Of a DNA stretch of 64,000 nucleotides, positions 8,664 through 17,364 are shown in pieces. This DNA comes from Deltaproteobacteria bacterium (GTDB taxonomy: Bacteria; Desulfobacterota; Desulfuromonadia; Desulfuromonadales; Geopsychrobacteraceae). The notes beneath the pieces were generated by a model. That model had not been told where the DNA came from. It saw only the letters and a program-made list of their open reading frames with translations, and ran no database searches. The position numbers and the translations under genes are program-made. Within the stretch, counting starts at the first letter, position 1, and each line of letters opens with the position of its first letter. The stretch covers positions 21,749 through 85,748 of the forward strand of contig JAJRWF010000050.1 of assembly GCA_024276905.1 (NCBI GenBank), in the 5' to 3' direction.

Positions 8664-9722
8664 TTAACTTCTTTTCAGGCTATAAACATAGGCCAGAATT
8701 TCGGCCACCGCCTTGAACATTTCCTCGGGAATCGATTCCCCTATCTCCAGTCTGTACAAGGCCCGTGCCACCGGCTTGTTTTCGATCACCGGAATATTGT
8801 TTTCGCGCGCAATTTCCCGAATCCTGAAGGCCAGGTGATCGGCGCCCTTGGCAACCATCTGCGGCGAATCCATTTCGTCACGAACGTAGGAAATTGCGAT
8901 CGACAGGTGAGTCGGGTTGGTGATCACCACGTCAGCTTTCGGAACTTCAGCCATCATCCGTTTGCGCGCCATCTGCTGTTGCATCGAGCGCACCCGAGCC
9001 TTGATCTGCGGATCACCTTCGGTTTCCTTGTGCTCTTCCTTGACCTCCTGCTTGGTCATTTTCATTTTCTGTTCCATCTCCCAGCGCGTGAACAGGTAGT
9101 CGATCGCCCCCAGAACCATCAGGATGGCGCAAGATTTGGCCAGAATCAGAAAAGCCGTATTGCCGAGAAAAAAAATCGTCCGTGACAACTCAACGTTAAG
9201 CAGACCGATTGCACCGGGCAATCTGTCCGCCAGGGTGTTGAACGCAACGGCACCGACCAGAATAACCTTGGCCAGAGACTTGATAAGCTCAACCAGCGAA
9301 CGCTTGGAAACCATGCGCCCGAGCCCCTTAAGGGGATTAAACTTGCTCAACTCGGGGATGAAAGGCTTGGTGGTGAAGAGCGGACCGACCTGGAGAAATG
9401 AGGAAAAAAACCCGACGACCAGCGCCAGAAGAAAAATCGGCCAGAGCAATCGCGCCATCAGCAGACCGGTCTTGTCTGCCAGCATCAGAATCCCCAGGAC
9501 CGTGACCGGTACCCGGGCAAGGTGGCTCAGGTCATCATTGACCATCTGCAGCAGATTGCGCCAGAAATGCTCAGCATAAAAGACCCAGAGCAGCAGAGAC
9601 ATGGTCATCATGGCCGCGGTTGAGACTTCCTTGCTCTGAGCCACCTGACCACGGTTGCGGAAGTCCTGCCGCCGTTTCGATGTGGCCTGTTCTGTACGTT
9701 CCTGATCGGAATCTTGAGCCAT
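8664..9722 (-). CDS. flhB: FlhB, export switch protein
   Basis: FlhB is the export apparatus membrane protein whose self-cleavage switches secretion from rod/hook to filament substrates. It starts with the typical charged N-terminus (DQERTEQATSKRRQDFRNRG), has four membrane segments, and contains the autocleavage motif NPTH (VVITNPTHLSIAISY). The ATG at 9722 gives 352 residues and the canonical N-terminus. An upstream in-frame TTG would add 11 unusual residues. The ribosome site is poor (GGGCGG). The gap to fliR is 65 bases. Confidence 0.96.
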   Translation of the reverse strand: MAQDSDQERTEQATSKRRQDFRNRGQVAQSKEVSTAAMMTMSLLLWVFYAEHFWRNLLQMVNDDLSHLARVPVTVLGILMLADKTGLLMARLLWPIFLLALVVGFFSSFLQVGPLFTTKPFIPELSKFNPLKGLGRMVSKRSLVELIKSLAKVILVGAVAFNTLADRLPGAIGLLNVELSRTIFFLGNTAFLILAKSCAILMVLGAIDYLFTRWEMEQKMKMTKQEVKEEHKETEGDPQIKARVRSMQQQMARKRMMAEVPKADVVITNPTHLSIAISYVRDEMDSPQMVAKGADHLAFRIREIARENNIPVIENKPVARALYRLEIGESIPEEMFKAVAEILAYVYSLKRS

Positions 9723-9787
9723 AGGCACCGCCCGCCCTGCCGGAGAACATGGCAAGACAAAATATTGGCATTTTCAGGTTAATAAAA

Positions 9788-10564
9788 TCAAAGCAAACTG
9801 AATAATTGCAAGAAGCGGTCCGCAAGAAGAGAGAATTCCTGTTGCAGCAGGCCAGCCACCATCCCGAAGGTCAGGCCCATGATAATAAAGGAAATTCCGA
9901 TATTGAGCGGGAAGGAGAGCATAAAGGCATTGAGTTGCGGGAAGATGCGCGACATCACCCCCAGGGTCAGATTGGCCAGAATCAGCAGTGCCAGAATCGG
10001 GGCCCCCAGACGAAGACCGAGGACCAGAGAATGGTTGGCGACATCCATGATCATCATGATTGCCCCGCCACCCAGGTCAAGGCTGCCCGGCGGCAGCATG
10101 CGGAAAGAGGCCACAATCGCTTCAAAAAAGAGGTGATGAACATCCAGCACCAGAAAGAGCAGGATGGCAAAAACACTCTGAAACTGGTAAATCAGGGCGA
10201 CCTGACGCTGGTTGGCCGGATCGAAAACATTGGCGGCGGCGAAGCCCATCTGGTACCCGATGATTGAACCACCGAATTCGGCGGCCATGAAAACCAGGTG
10301 CGCCATAAATCCGACCATGGTTCCGAGCAGCAATTCCCCGCCGACCAGAATCATCAGACTGACCGGTTCATAGACGACATCCGGCAAGCTGGACCGGATG
10401 GTCGGATAAAGCATCAGGGCAAAGAGAAAGGAGATACCGACCCGTAACTGGGCGGGAACCTGCCCACCACTGAAAATCGGGATGGTTGCGATCATTGAAC
10501 CGATCCGTACCAGGCAGATCAGAAATCCCTGGATAACAACTACTGAAAAATCAGGTATTTCCAT
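9788..10564 (-). CDS. fliR: FliR, export gate membrane protein
   Basis: FliR is a core membrane protein of the flagellar export gate with FliP and FliQ. The 258-residue product is almost entirely hydrophobic with about six membrane segments. It has FliR-like blocks (FSGGQVPAQLRVGISFLFAL near residues 32-51, GFAAANVFDPANQRQVALIY in the middle). The end (EFSLLADRFLQLFSLL) is typical. It lies in the fixed order fliP-fliQ-fliR-flhB. Confidence 0.95.
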   Translation of the reverse strand: MEIPDFSVVVIQGFLICLVRIGSMIATIPIFSGGQVPAQLRVGISFLFALMLYPTIRSSLPDVVYEPVSLMILVGGELLLGTMVGFMAHLVFMAAEFGGSIIGYQMGFAAANVFDPANQRQVALIYQFQSVFAILLFLVLDVHHLFFEAIVASFRMLPPGSLDLGGGAIMMIMDVANHSLVLGLRLGAPILALLILANLTLGVMSRIFPQLNAFMLSFPLNIGISFIIMGLTFGMVAGLLQQEFSLLADRFLQLFSLL

Positions 10565-10579
10565 CGGTCGGCCCCCGGA

Positions 10580-10852
10580 TCAGGTTCCGATATTGGGGAT
10601 GAGATTAAAAATAAACCCGAAAAAAGCAATCAGCTTCTGCAGAATCCAGGGCGCAAACAACAACAGGGTGACAAAAACCCCGACAATCTTCGGAATAAAG
10701 GTCATGGTCTGTTCATTGATCTGGGTCGCGGCCTGAAAGATACTGATCACCAGACCGATTAGCAGTGCTGCAATCAGCATCGGCGCTGCCACCAGCAGAG
10801 CCGTTTCAACTGCTCGCCGTCCGACATCGATCACAAGTTCGGGTGTCAACAT
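10580..10852 (-). CDS. fliQ: FliQ, export gate membrane protein
   Basis: FliQ is a small gate subunit that assembles around FliP/FliR. The 90-residue product has two hydrophobic helices with the conserved N-terminus (VIDVGRRAVETALLVAAPML), the IGLVISIFQAATQINEQTM segment and FIPKIVGVFVTLLLFAPWIL. A perfect AGGAGG lies 9 bases before the ATG. It sits 24 bases after fliP and 15 before fliR. Confidence 0.96.
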   Translation of the reverse strand: MLTPELVIDVGRRAVETALLVAAPMLIAALLIGLVISIFQAATQINEQTMTFIPKIVGVFVTLLLFAPWILQKLIAFFGFIFNLIPNIGT

Positions 10853-10876
10853 CGCCTTTCACCTCCTTTTGACTTG

Positions 10877-11617
10877 TCAGCCAAAACTCTGAACCAGTGA
10901 TCCAATCACCAGACTCCAGCCATCGACCAGAATAAACAGCAGGATTTTAAACGGCAGCGAGATAATGATCGGCGGCAACATCATCATGCCCATCGCCATC
11001 AGAATCGAAGCAACAACCATATCGATGACCAGAAAGGGCACAAAAATCAAAAAACCCATCTCGAACGCACGCTTGATTTCCGAGAGCATAAAGGCCGGGA
11101 TCAGGGTCAGAAGCGAAAGGTCCTCTTTGGTTTCCGGTTGCTCACTGCGGGAAATCTCGACCAGCAGTTGCAGATCCTTTTCTCCCACCTGTGAAAACAT
11201 GAATGCGCGCACCGGCTCGACAGCTTTTTCAAGTGCTTGTTCCTGGTTGATCTTTTTGGCCAGATAGGGCTGCAGGGCATTTTCATTGATCTGATTGAAA
11301 ACCGGCGCCATGACAAAAAATGTCAGGAACATCGCCAGACCAACCACGATCTGATTGGAGGGAGCCTGCTGGGTGCCCATCGCCTGACGGACAAAGGAGA
11401 GAACTATCACAATCCGCGTAAAACCGGTGGTCATCAGCAGGATCGCCGGAGCCATCGACAGCACTGTCAACAGGACGATCACCTGCAGGGCGGTCGAAAC
11501 CTGCCCCGGTTCTGTTGCTTCCTGTACTCCGAGAGTAATCGTCGGCAAGCCCTGTGCGCTGACAAGGGTCGGGAGCAGAAACAGAAAAATCAGCGCCAGA
11601 GGAAACAGCCGTTTCAT
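10877..11617 (-). CDS. fliP: FliP, export gate membrane protein
   Basis: FliP forms the export channel in the basal body. The 246-residue product has a cleavable-type signal (MKRLFPLALIFLFLLPTLVS) as usual for FliP. Conserved segments follow: MTTGFTRIVIVLSFVRQAMG, TQQAPSNQIVVGLAMFLTFF, and the C-terminal MGMMMLPPIIISLPFKILLF. The start overlaps the end of fliO by four bases, so the two are translationally coupled. Confidence 0.97.
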   Translation of the reverse strand: MKRLFPLALIFLFLLPTLVSAQGLPTITLGVQEATEPGQVSTALQVIVLLTVLSMAPAILLMTTGFTRIVIVLSFVRQAMGTQQAPSNQIVVGLAMFLTFFVMAPVFNQINENALQPYLAKKINQEQALEKAVEPVRAFMFSQVGEKDLQLLVEISRSEQPETKEDLSLLTLIPAFMLSEIKRAFEMGFLIFVPFLVIDMVVASILMAMGMMMLPPIIISLPFKILLFILVDGWSLVIGSLVQSFG

Positions 11618-12021
11618 GGGGCCACCTTTCGTATCGGCAGGCTTTCGACCCCCTTGGCCTGTTCGAGGGTGGTGGCAAAATCAGCCTCAGAAGCAGGCAG
11701 CTGGGTCAGGCATTCGATCCGTTCGTTGCTGACTCCGAGTAAAAGTTCCTGGTCTCGGACACGCACCAGGCAGAGAAATTTTTTACCGCCCAGGGGGCGG
11801 GTTTCCAGCATGCGGATCTGACCGTCACGGGTGCGCGGCAGAATACCGAATCCCTTGCGACTTGCGGCATAAAACAGCAACAGCAGCCCGACCACAACCG
11901 CCAGGGCTCCCAACATCTTCAGAGCCGGGATCAACAGCCCCTCCGACCCCGCTGCAGCGTCGGCGGCAATGGCCAACTGCGGAAGGACCAACAACAGGCA
12001 GGTCGAAAAAACATGTTTCAT
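11614..12021 (-). CDS. fliO: FliO, export apparatus assembly protein
   Basis: FliO helps FliP assemble and is the least conserved of the export genes. The 135-residue product has a signal-like N-terminus, one further membrane helix (ALAVVVGLLLLFYAAS), and a small cytosolic domain with the FliO-like pattern RMLETRPLGGKKFLCLVRVR and then LLLGVSNERIECL. Position between fliN and fliP, with four-base overlaps at both ends, supports the call. Confidence 0.9.
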   Translation of the reverse strand: MKHVFSTCLLLVLPQLAIAADAAAGSEGLLIPALKMLGALAVVVGLLLLFYAASRKGFGILPRTRDGQIRMLETRPLGGKKFLCLVRVRDQELLLGVSNERIECLTQLPASEADFATTLEQAKGVESLPIRKVAP

Positions 12022-12353
12022 GAGCCGAGGTTCTCTATGCGCTCGGAGGGGCTGACCACATCGGTCAGGCGCAGACCGAATTTTTCATTGACCACCACCG
12101 CCTCACCACGGGCGATCAGACGCGAATTGACATAGAGATCAAGCGGTTCTCCCGCCAGTTTTTCAAGCTCGATCAGTGTCCCTTCCTGCATTTGCAGCAG
12201 GTCACGGACCAGAATACGTGCCCGGCCGACCTCAACCGAAACCTGCAGGGGAATATCGAGCAGCAGATCAACCCCCTTCTCGTTGTGCGGGGCCGCGAGC
12301 TGCCGGGATGAGGACGGTGTTTCCTCTGCTGCAATGTCATTGTTTTCAACCAT
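12018..12353 (-). CDS. fliN: FliN, flagellar switch C-ring protein
   Basis: FliN forms the lower C-ring and binds FliH and CheY. The 111-residue product has an acidic variable N-terminus and the SpoA domain (LLLDIPLQVSVEVGRARILV, then LIELEKLAGEPLDLYVNSRL and IARGEAVVVNEKFGLRLTDV). The ATG at 12353 has GGAGG 6 bases upstream. A TTG two codons earlier is also in frame. The start follows the fliM stop after two bases. Confidence 0.96.
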   Translation of the reverse strand: MVENNDIAAEETPSSSRQLAAPHNEKGVDLLLDIPLQVSVEVGRARILVRDLLQMQEGTLIELEKLAGEPLDLYVNSRLIARGEAVVVNEKFGLRLTDVVSPSERIENLGS

Positions 12354-12355
12354 GT

Positions 12356-13339
12356 TCAACCTCCATCGGGAATTATCCCGGATACGAGTATCGCTTTTTT
12401 ATGGGCCTGGACTCCGGCAATTCCCTTGAATTTCGGGCGCCCTTCAACCAGCAGCTTGAGCGGGCTGTCGGGACCGCAATTCAGGTCGATAACATCCCCG
12501 ACCTGAAAGTTAAGGATGTCCCTCACCCGGAGAGAAATCTGCGCCAGTTGCGCCTCCACTTCGACCTCCATCACGTCCAGTTCACCAAGAATCGACTGCT
12601 GCCACTGGCTGGCCCGCACCGCCGACATCGGCATGGCCTGTTCACGCTGTTTTTCAACCAGCGGCTCCAGCGCCGAATGTGACAGCACCAGGGTTACTTC
12701 TCCCTCCGTAGAGTCAAGGGTCACCTGATAATGAGCAACCAGAACTCCGGCATCGCTGCTGATATGGCTGAGCAGGCGCAGGTTACTTTCGACCTTGACC
12801 AGATTGGCTGATATTTCCTGCATCTGGGCGAAGCTCTTTTCAAGGTCGGGACAACTGTCGGAAATCACGTCGCGAATGACGTTCAACTCGATCGCAGTCA
12901 TTGCCCGCTCGGGAATAATGTTCGCCTCGGATGATCCGCCGAGGACCAGCTCGACCAGGGCATAGGAAATTGTCTCGTCAAAGATCACCATACCGCTACC
13001 GCGCAAGGGATCGAGCTCAACAATACCTATGGCACCCCGTCCGGTCAGTTTCTGCAGCAGCGTATCGAATGCCATCGATTCGAAACCGGCCAACTTGACG
13101 GATGTTGAGCGTTGCATACGATTGGCCAGAGAAACAGCATAATTGCGGGCGAAGGCATCGAGAATAAGATCGAAGTTCGGCAGTTTCCAGTTCTCGGGAC
13201 CCTGGGAACGAAACAGATCTATGCGGCTGGCGTTCGCGGCACCGGTCGCGTCCTCGATCGAGGCTTCAATCTCAACCTCGCCATGCCTCACTGCGGAGAG
13301 CAGGTCAGCAATTTCTTCTTTGCTAAGTATCCGTTCCAC
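12356..13339 (-). CDS. fliM: FliM, flagellar switch protein
   Basis: FliM is the middle C-ring protein that binds phosphorylated CheY and sets rotation direction. The N-terminus has a short CheY-binding-like segment (LSKEEIADLLSAV). The central domain and the C-terminal SpoA domain follow (VEAQLAQISLRVRDILNFQV, GDVIDLNC, PKFKGIAGVQAHKKAILV). The length of 327 residues is usual. Translation appears to start at GTG (13339). Confidence 0.96.
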   Translation of the reverse strand: MERILSKEEIADLLSAVRHGEVEIEASIEDATGAANASRIDLFRSQGPENWKLPNFDLILDAFARNYAVSLANRMQRSTSVKLAGFESMAFDTLLQKLTGRGAIGIVELDPLRGSGMVIFDETISYALVELVLGGSSEANIIPERAMTAIELNVIRDVISDSCPDLEKSFAQMQEISANLVKVESNLRLLSHISSDAGVLVAHYQVTLDSTEGEVTLVLSHSALEPLVEKQREQAMPMSAVRASQWQQSILGELDVMEVEVEAQLAQISLRVRDILNFQVGDVIDLNCGPDSPLKLLVEGRPKFKGIAGVQAHKKAILVSGIIPDGG

Positions 13340-13348
13340 AGGCTCTCT

Positions 13349-13841
13349 CTACTGGACTACGAAATCGGTAAAATAGATCCGCTTGACTTGCCCTTTACTG
13401 AGAATCTCGTTCAGGCGGTTAATCAGTTCGGCACGCAGCTGCATCTTGCCCTGCATGTCGCGCAACTCACTGAAGGTTTTGTTGCCGATCAGCAGCAGAA
13501 TGGCGTCCTGGATCTGCGGCAGGCGGCTGTTGATTTCATCGGCGGCGGCCGGAACATCAACCTCAATCGTAATCGCCGCCTTGAGATACCGATTCTCGTC
13601 ATCGTCCAGGATATTGACGATAAAAGTATTGATATCGACCATTGGACCGACCGCTTTGGCCTGCTTGGCCATTGCTGCAGCTTCGGCTTCAGGGTCAGGC
13701 TTTTCCTCCTTGTTCCCGAGCAGAAAAAACGCCGCACCACCACCGATAACGGCCAACAGAACAACAGCAGCGATGATGATAATCAGCTTCTTCTTGGAGC
13801 CACCCGCTTCTTCTGCGGGGGCTGCATCTTTTTTTTGCCAT
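13349..13841 (-). CDS. fliL: FliL, stator-associated protein (frame broken by an A8 run near the start)
   Basis: FliL is a single-pass inner-membrane protein that supports the stators. The body is clear: one membrane helix (KKKLIIIIAAVVLLAVIGGG), an acidic linker, and the FliL domain (VDINTFIVNILDDDENRYLK ... KGQVKRIYFTDFVVQ). In this frame there is no ATG or GTG before the membrane helix; only a TTG inside it (13756). A good start with AAGGA (ATG at 13841) lies one base out of frame, separated by eight A residues (8 T on the plus strand, about 13829-13836). With seven A the protein would start MAKKDAAPAEEAGGSKKK. The coordinates assume that start. Slippage, a real indel or a sequence error would each explain it. 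Confidence 0.85.
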
Positions 13842-13876
13842 GACTCATCCTTTTCCTGGCTGTGTCGTTATAAAGT

Positions 13877-14608
13877 TCAGAACGGTGCCTGCTCACTGGC
13901 ATCGATCAGATAGGGCAATTCATCACTGGGCCCGCCCTGGCTCTCGAGCACAAACTCAACCCGCCGGTTCAATGCCCGTTCCGCTTCACTTTCATTGGGA
14001 AAAAGCGGTTTCTGTGAGCCATAACCGGTTGCCGCCAGACGATTTAACGGCAACAGCTTATTGCTGGCCAGATAGCGCAACACCGAAACAGCCCGCGTTA
14101 CCGAAAGATCCCAGTTGGCCAGTTCGTCACCCTGATTATCGGTATGTCCCTCGATTTTCATATTGAAAGACAGAGGCCTTACCAGTTCGGCGACCTTGCG
14201 CAAAATCGGGTAGGCTTCGGGATTGACCACCCGTTGACCGGATTTGAAAAGCACCGAATCATCAACCCGCAGAATCACCGCACCACGGTCTTTGACCAGA
14301 GTGATATCTTTCTCGATTTTCAACTCATGAATCTTTGTTCGCAAGCGCCGGTAAACCCGGGTCGTCAGGTCATCATCGATCGGGGCATAGGTCACAATCC
14401 GCGGTGTGGTCACAGTTGTCGTGCTGCTGCTGGCCAGCACACCGAACGCTCCTGCCAGGGAATCACTGGCCTGACTGAACTTCACCTTGTCCATTGACGC
14501 CATCGATAACAGCAAGACAAAAAAGGTCAGCAGCAGGGTCACCATGTCACTGAAGGTGACCATCCACATCGGTGCTCCGACCGGTGGTTTCTTTTCCTTT
14601 TTCGCCAC
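13877..14608 (-). CDS. motB: MotB, stator protein with OmpA-like peptidoglycan-binding domain
   Basis: MotB anchors the stator to peptidoglycan and carries the ion-conducting aspartate. The 243-residue product has a basic N-terminus (AKKEKKPPVGAP) and one membrane helix with the conserved Asp21 (WMVTFSDMVTLLLTFFVLLL). Its OmpA-like domain contains NMKIEGHTDNQGDE and LAATGYGSQKPLFPNESEAE. It starts with GTG, with GGGAG 9 bases upstream. It lies 13 bases after motA. No second motAB pair is present in the window. Confidence 0.94.
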   Translation of the reverse strand: MAKKEKKPPVGAPMWMVTFSDMVTLLLTFFVLLLSMASMDKVKFSQASDSLAGAFGVLASSSTTTVTTPRIVTYAPIDDDLTTRVYRRLRTKIHELKIEKDITLVKDRGAVILRVDDSVLFKSGQRVVNPEAYPILRKVAELVRPLSFNMKIEGHTDNQGDELANWDLSVTRAVSVLRYLASNKLLPLNRLAATGYGSQKPLFPNESEAERALNRRVEFVLESQGGPSDELPYLIDASEQAPF

Positions 14609-14621
14609 GTGTTACGACTCC

Positions 14622-15386
14622 CTATCCGAAATTACTCTGGCGCAGTTTGGGGGCAACAAAGGCATGCAGTCGCTGCTCCATCAACCGCGGGTTTTCACCG
14701 CCGAGAATCGCCTTCATCCCTTCGGCGATCAGGGTCTTGACCAGCACCTCACTTTGCGAGCGCAGTTTGAGTTTGGCCGCAATCGGCAGACAGATAATGT
14801 TAGCCAACATGGCACCGTAGAAGGTAGTCAGCAGGGCAACCGCCATCGCCGGGCCGATCGAGGAAGGGTCATTCATGGTCTGCAGCATCTGCACCAGACC
14901 GATCAGGGTCCCGATCATTCCCATGGCAGGAGCATAACCACCGATTGATGAGAAGATTTCGGCCCCTTTATCATGACGCTCCATGATGTACTCGATCTCC
15001 ATCTCAAGCATCTCTTTCAGAGCTTCAGGCTCCTGACCGTCGACCGCCATCTGCAATCCCTTGAGAAAAAAATCGTCATCGATTTCGTTCATTACCGATT
15101 GCAGGCTGAGAATCCCCTCCTTGCGGGCCTTCCCGGCGTAGGTGATCAGCTTTTCGATTGTTTCTTCGGGCGGCAGTTCCTTGACAAAAAAGGCTTTGCG
15201 CGCAACACCGACTGCACCGAAAACCTCGCCGAAAGGATAGGCAACCAGAGTGACCCCGAAGGTCCCCCCGAGAACAATCAGGGTTGACGGCAGATCGAGG
15301 AAAATCAGCAGCGAGCTGCCCTGGAGGATAGCGCCGACCAGCAGGCCGAAACAGCCGATCAGACCAAGTAGTGTTGCTAGATCCAT
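14622..15386 (-). CDS. motA: MotA, stator channel protein
   Basis: MotA forms the ion channel of the flagellar stator with MotB. The 254-residue product has four membrane segments, the cytosolic loop, and the conserved C-terminal pair (FSSIGGYAPAMGMIGTLIGL and IGPAMAVALLTTFYGAMLAN). The ATG at 15386 has GGGGA 6 bases upstream. The listed frame is open two codons further to a TTG. It is the first gene of the second flagellar unit, behind a sigma-54 promoter. Confidence 0.95.
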   Translation of the reverse strand: MDLATLLGLIGCFGLLVGAILQGSSLLIFLDLPSTLIVLGGTFGVTLVAYPFGEVFGAVGVARKAFFVKELPPEETIEKLITYAGKARKEGILSLQSVMNEIDDDFFLKGLQMAVDGQEPEALKEMLEMEIEYIMERHDKGAEIFSSIGGYAPAMGMIGTLIGLVQMLQTMNDPSSIGPAMAVALLTTFYGAMLANIICLPIAAKLKLRSQSEVLVKTLIAEGMKAILGGENPRLMEQRLHAFVAPKLRQSNFG

Positions 15387-15473
15387 GAACAATCCCCATT
15401 GCGTTATCTGCGGGAGGTCTGCGTATCAGACCCATGCAATCCCGCTTTGGATGTGTCAGTACCTTCTCGTTTG

Positions 15474-15488
15474 GCAAGGAATATGCCA
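15474..15488 (-). promoter_or_regulatory. Sigma-54 promoter of the motA-to-fliA unit
   Basis: The minus strand reads TGGCATATTCCTTGC, matching the -24/-12 consensus TGGCAC-N5-TTGC with exact GG-N10-GC spacing. It lies 87 bases before the motA start and downstream of the flgE terminator. It implies control by RpoN and a flagellar activator, as in other Geobacter-type flagellar systems. Confidence 0.8.
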
Positions 15489-15573
15489 CTTCATGAAAAT
15501 TCTATAAAATGTATTTTTGTTCTTTGTTTTCAACTACTTGGGCACGTAAAATCCGTCGCCACAACCACCACAT

Positions 15574-15602
15574 AAAAAAAGCCGCTCCAGTAACGAAGCG
15601 GC
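15574..15602 (-). terminator. Intrinsic terminator after flgE
   Basis: On the minus strand an eight-pair stem (GCCGCTTC / GGAGCGGC, loop GTTACT) is followed by seven T. It lies 32 bases after the flgE stop and separates the flgB-to-flgE unit from motA. Confidence 0.85.
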
Positions 15603-15633
15603 CCATGAAATTGTCATGATTTTGACTGCAACT

Positions 15634-16908
15634 CTATCGTTTCAGATTAATGACTTCGGCCAGCATCTCGTCGGTGGTGGTGATCGTCTTCGAGTTGGCC
15701 GAAAAACCACGTTGGGTAATGATCATCTTGACAAATTCCTGAGCCAGATCGACATTCGACTGCTCAAGGGCATTGGTGAAAATATTGCCGACCCCCGAAC
15801 CGACGGTACCGACCACCGGAGCTCCAGATTTGTCGCTGACAGCCCACATGTTGTTACCGATTTTATCCAACCCTCCTGGATTGGTAAACTTTGACAGCGC
15901 CAACTTCATCAGCTTGCGCGGCTGGCCATTACTGAAATTACCAATGATATTGCCGAATTCATCGACATTCAACTTGACCAGAGTCCCGGTCCCGAAGCCA
16001 TCCTGTTGCTGACTGACGACAACCGAAGGACTGGCATACTGGGTGGTCTGCATGTCGTAGGTAACCTGCTGGGTTTGCGTTGAGCCGTTGCTCCAGGCCA
16101 ACGCATTGGCAGTCGTCGTCGCCGGGTCTGGAACCAGCGAAGCCAGGTTGCCACTGGCGTCAAAATTAAGAACACCGGTACCGACCACCTGCAGATTCCC
16201 TGCGGTACCGCCGACCTCCCCGGCGTCAACCACGGCGTTCCACGACCAGGTCTGGTTGGCGGTCTTGGTGAAATAGGTCGTCATCAGATGGGTGCTGCCG
16301 AGACTGTCAAACAGGCGAATCGAGGTCGCATAATTCGAACTTGTTGAGGGGTTAAGCGGATCGAATCCTGCGGGGATGGCAATCGAGTCTGAATCGAGGT
16401 TGGTGTTCAGGGTGACATTGGCAGTAGGACCGGACTGGGTGAATGACTGGGTATTGGCTCGAATCGGAACCAGATCCCCGATAGTATTTCCGTTGGTGTC
16501 AAGATTGTAACCCATGACATTGAAGCCTTCGGGATTGACAAAAAAACCGGCGGAGTCGAAACGAAAAGCTCCAGCACGGGTGTAGTTGTTACTCGCATTG
16601 CCCGTCGCCGGATCACTGACAATAAAGAAACCTGGACCCTCTACCGCCAGATCGGTATTGAGTTCAGTGGTCTCGAAGGTCCCCTGACTGAAGATATTAT
16701 CAACAATCGAAAGACCGACCCCGCGACCGACCTGCGAGGTGCCGCCCGAACCGGAAATCTGGCTGGAGAGCAGATCGCCGAAAACGGTCCGGCTCGACTT
16801 GAAACCGACGGTGTTGGCATTGGCGATGTTATTACCAATGACGCTCATGGCATTACCATTGGCATTGAGCCCACTGACACCACTGAACAATGAACTGGAA
16901 ACTCCCAT
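15634..16908 (-). CDS. flgE: FlgE, flagellar hook protein
   Basis: FlgE polymerises into the hook. The 424-residue product has the hook N-terminus (SSSLFSGVSGLNANGNAMSV then IGNNIANANTVGFKSSRTVF), a long variable middle rich in Thr/Asn/Ser, and the conserved C-terminal helix (NVDLAQEFVKMIITQRGFSA then NSKTITTTDEMLAEVINLKR). The ATG at 16908 has AGGAG about 7 bases upstream. The open frame extends nine codons further but without a ribosome site. It is the last gene of the flgB unit. Confidence 0.97.
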   Translation of the reverse strand: MGVSSSLFSGVSGLNANGNAMSVIGNNIANANTVGFKSSRTVFGDLLSSQISGSGGTSQVGRGVGLSIVDNIFSQGTFETTELNTDLAVEGPGFFIVSDPATGNASNNYTRAGAFRFDSAGFFVNPEGFNVMGYNLDTNGNTIGDLVPIRANTQSFTQSGPTANVTLNTNLDSDSIAIPAGFDPLNPSTSSNYATSIRLFDSLGSTHLMTTYFTKTANQTWSWNAVVDAGEVGGTAGNLQVVGTGVLNFDASGNLASLVPDPATTTANALAWSNGSTQTQQVTYDMQTTQYASPSVVVSQQQDGFGTGTLVKLNVDEFGNIIGNFSNGQPRKLMKLALSKFTNPGGLDKIGNNMWAVSDKSGAPVVGTVGSGVGNIFTNALEQSNVDLAQEFVKMIITQRGFSANSKTITTTDEMLAEVINLKR

Positions 16909-16983
16909 GTTTTTGCTCCTTCTTCGAGGGGGCACCTCTGTCGGTCGGTACCCCGCGAACCTCCTCGTTGAGGGCCGGTTCGG

Positions 16984-17364
16984 CTAGGCTATAATTGCAC
17001 TGTCGATATTGGTGAAAACATTGTTCTTCATCTGTTCGCGGTCGACGACGGTCACCACGGTTTCATTTTTGACGCTGACAACCAGTGCGGTTTCATCGAG
17101 CATCACCAGCGAATCCCGTCCACCCTTGGCATCGACCTGTTTAACCGCCTGCTGCAGACGTTCGAGCTGGTTTTGATCAAAGTTGATCCCACGCGATTCC
17201 ATACGGCCCAGGGCATGACCGGAAAACCTGACTCTGGATTGCTGCCGAGCCTGCTGCAGCAATTGATCGAACTGTCCAGCCTCCCCCTTGCCGGGTGCCG
17301 GGCGCTGTTGCAACTGTCCGGCCGGACGAATCGGCGACGGAATGATCGTCAATCGATCAGTCAT
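16984..17364 (-). CDS. Flagellar operon protein of the TIGR02530 type
   Basis: This 126-residue protein matches the small family found between flgD and flgE in many Gram-positive and deltaproteobacterial flagellar operons (TIGR02530). Its function is not established; it may help hook assembly. Recognisable parts are RVRFSGHALGRMESRGINF, the block LVMLDETALVVSVKNETVVT and the ending NVFTNIDSAIIA. Its start overlaps the flgD stop by four bases. No signal or membrane segment is visible. Confidence 0.88.
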   Translation of the reverse strand: MTDRLTIIPSPIRPAGQLQQRPAPGKGEAGQFDQLLQQARQQSRVRFSGHALGRMESRGINFDQNQLERLQQAVKQVDAKGGRDSLVMLDETALVVSVKNETVVTVVDREQMKNNVFTNIDSAIIA

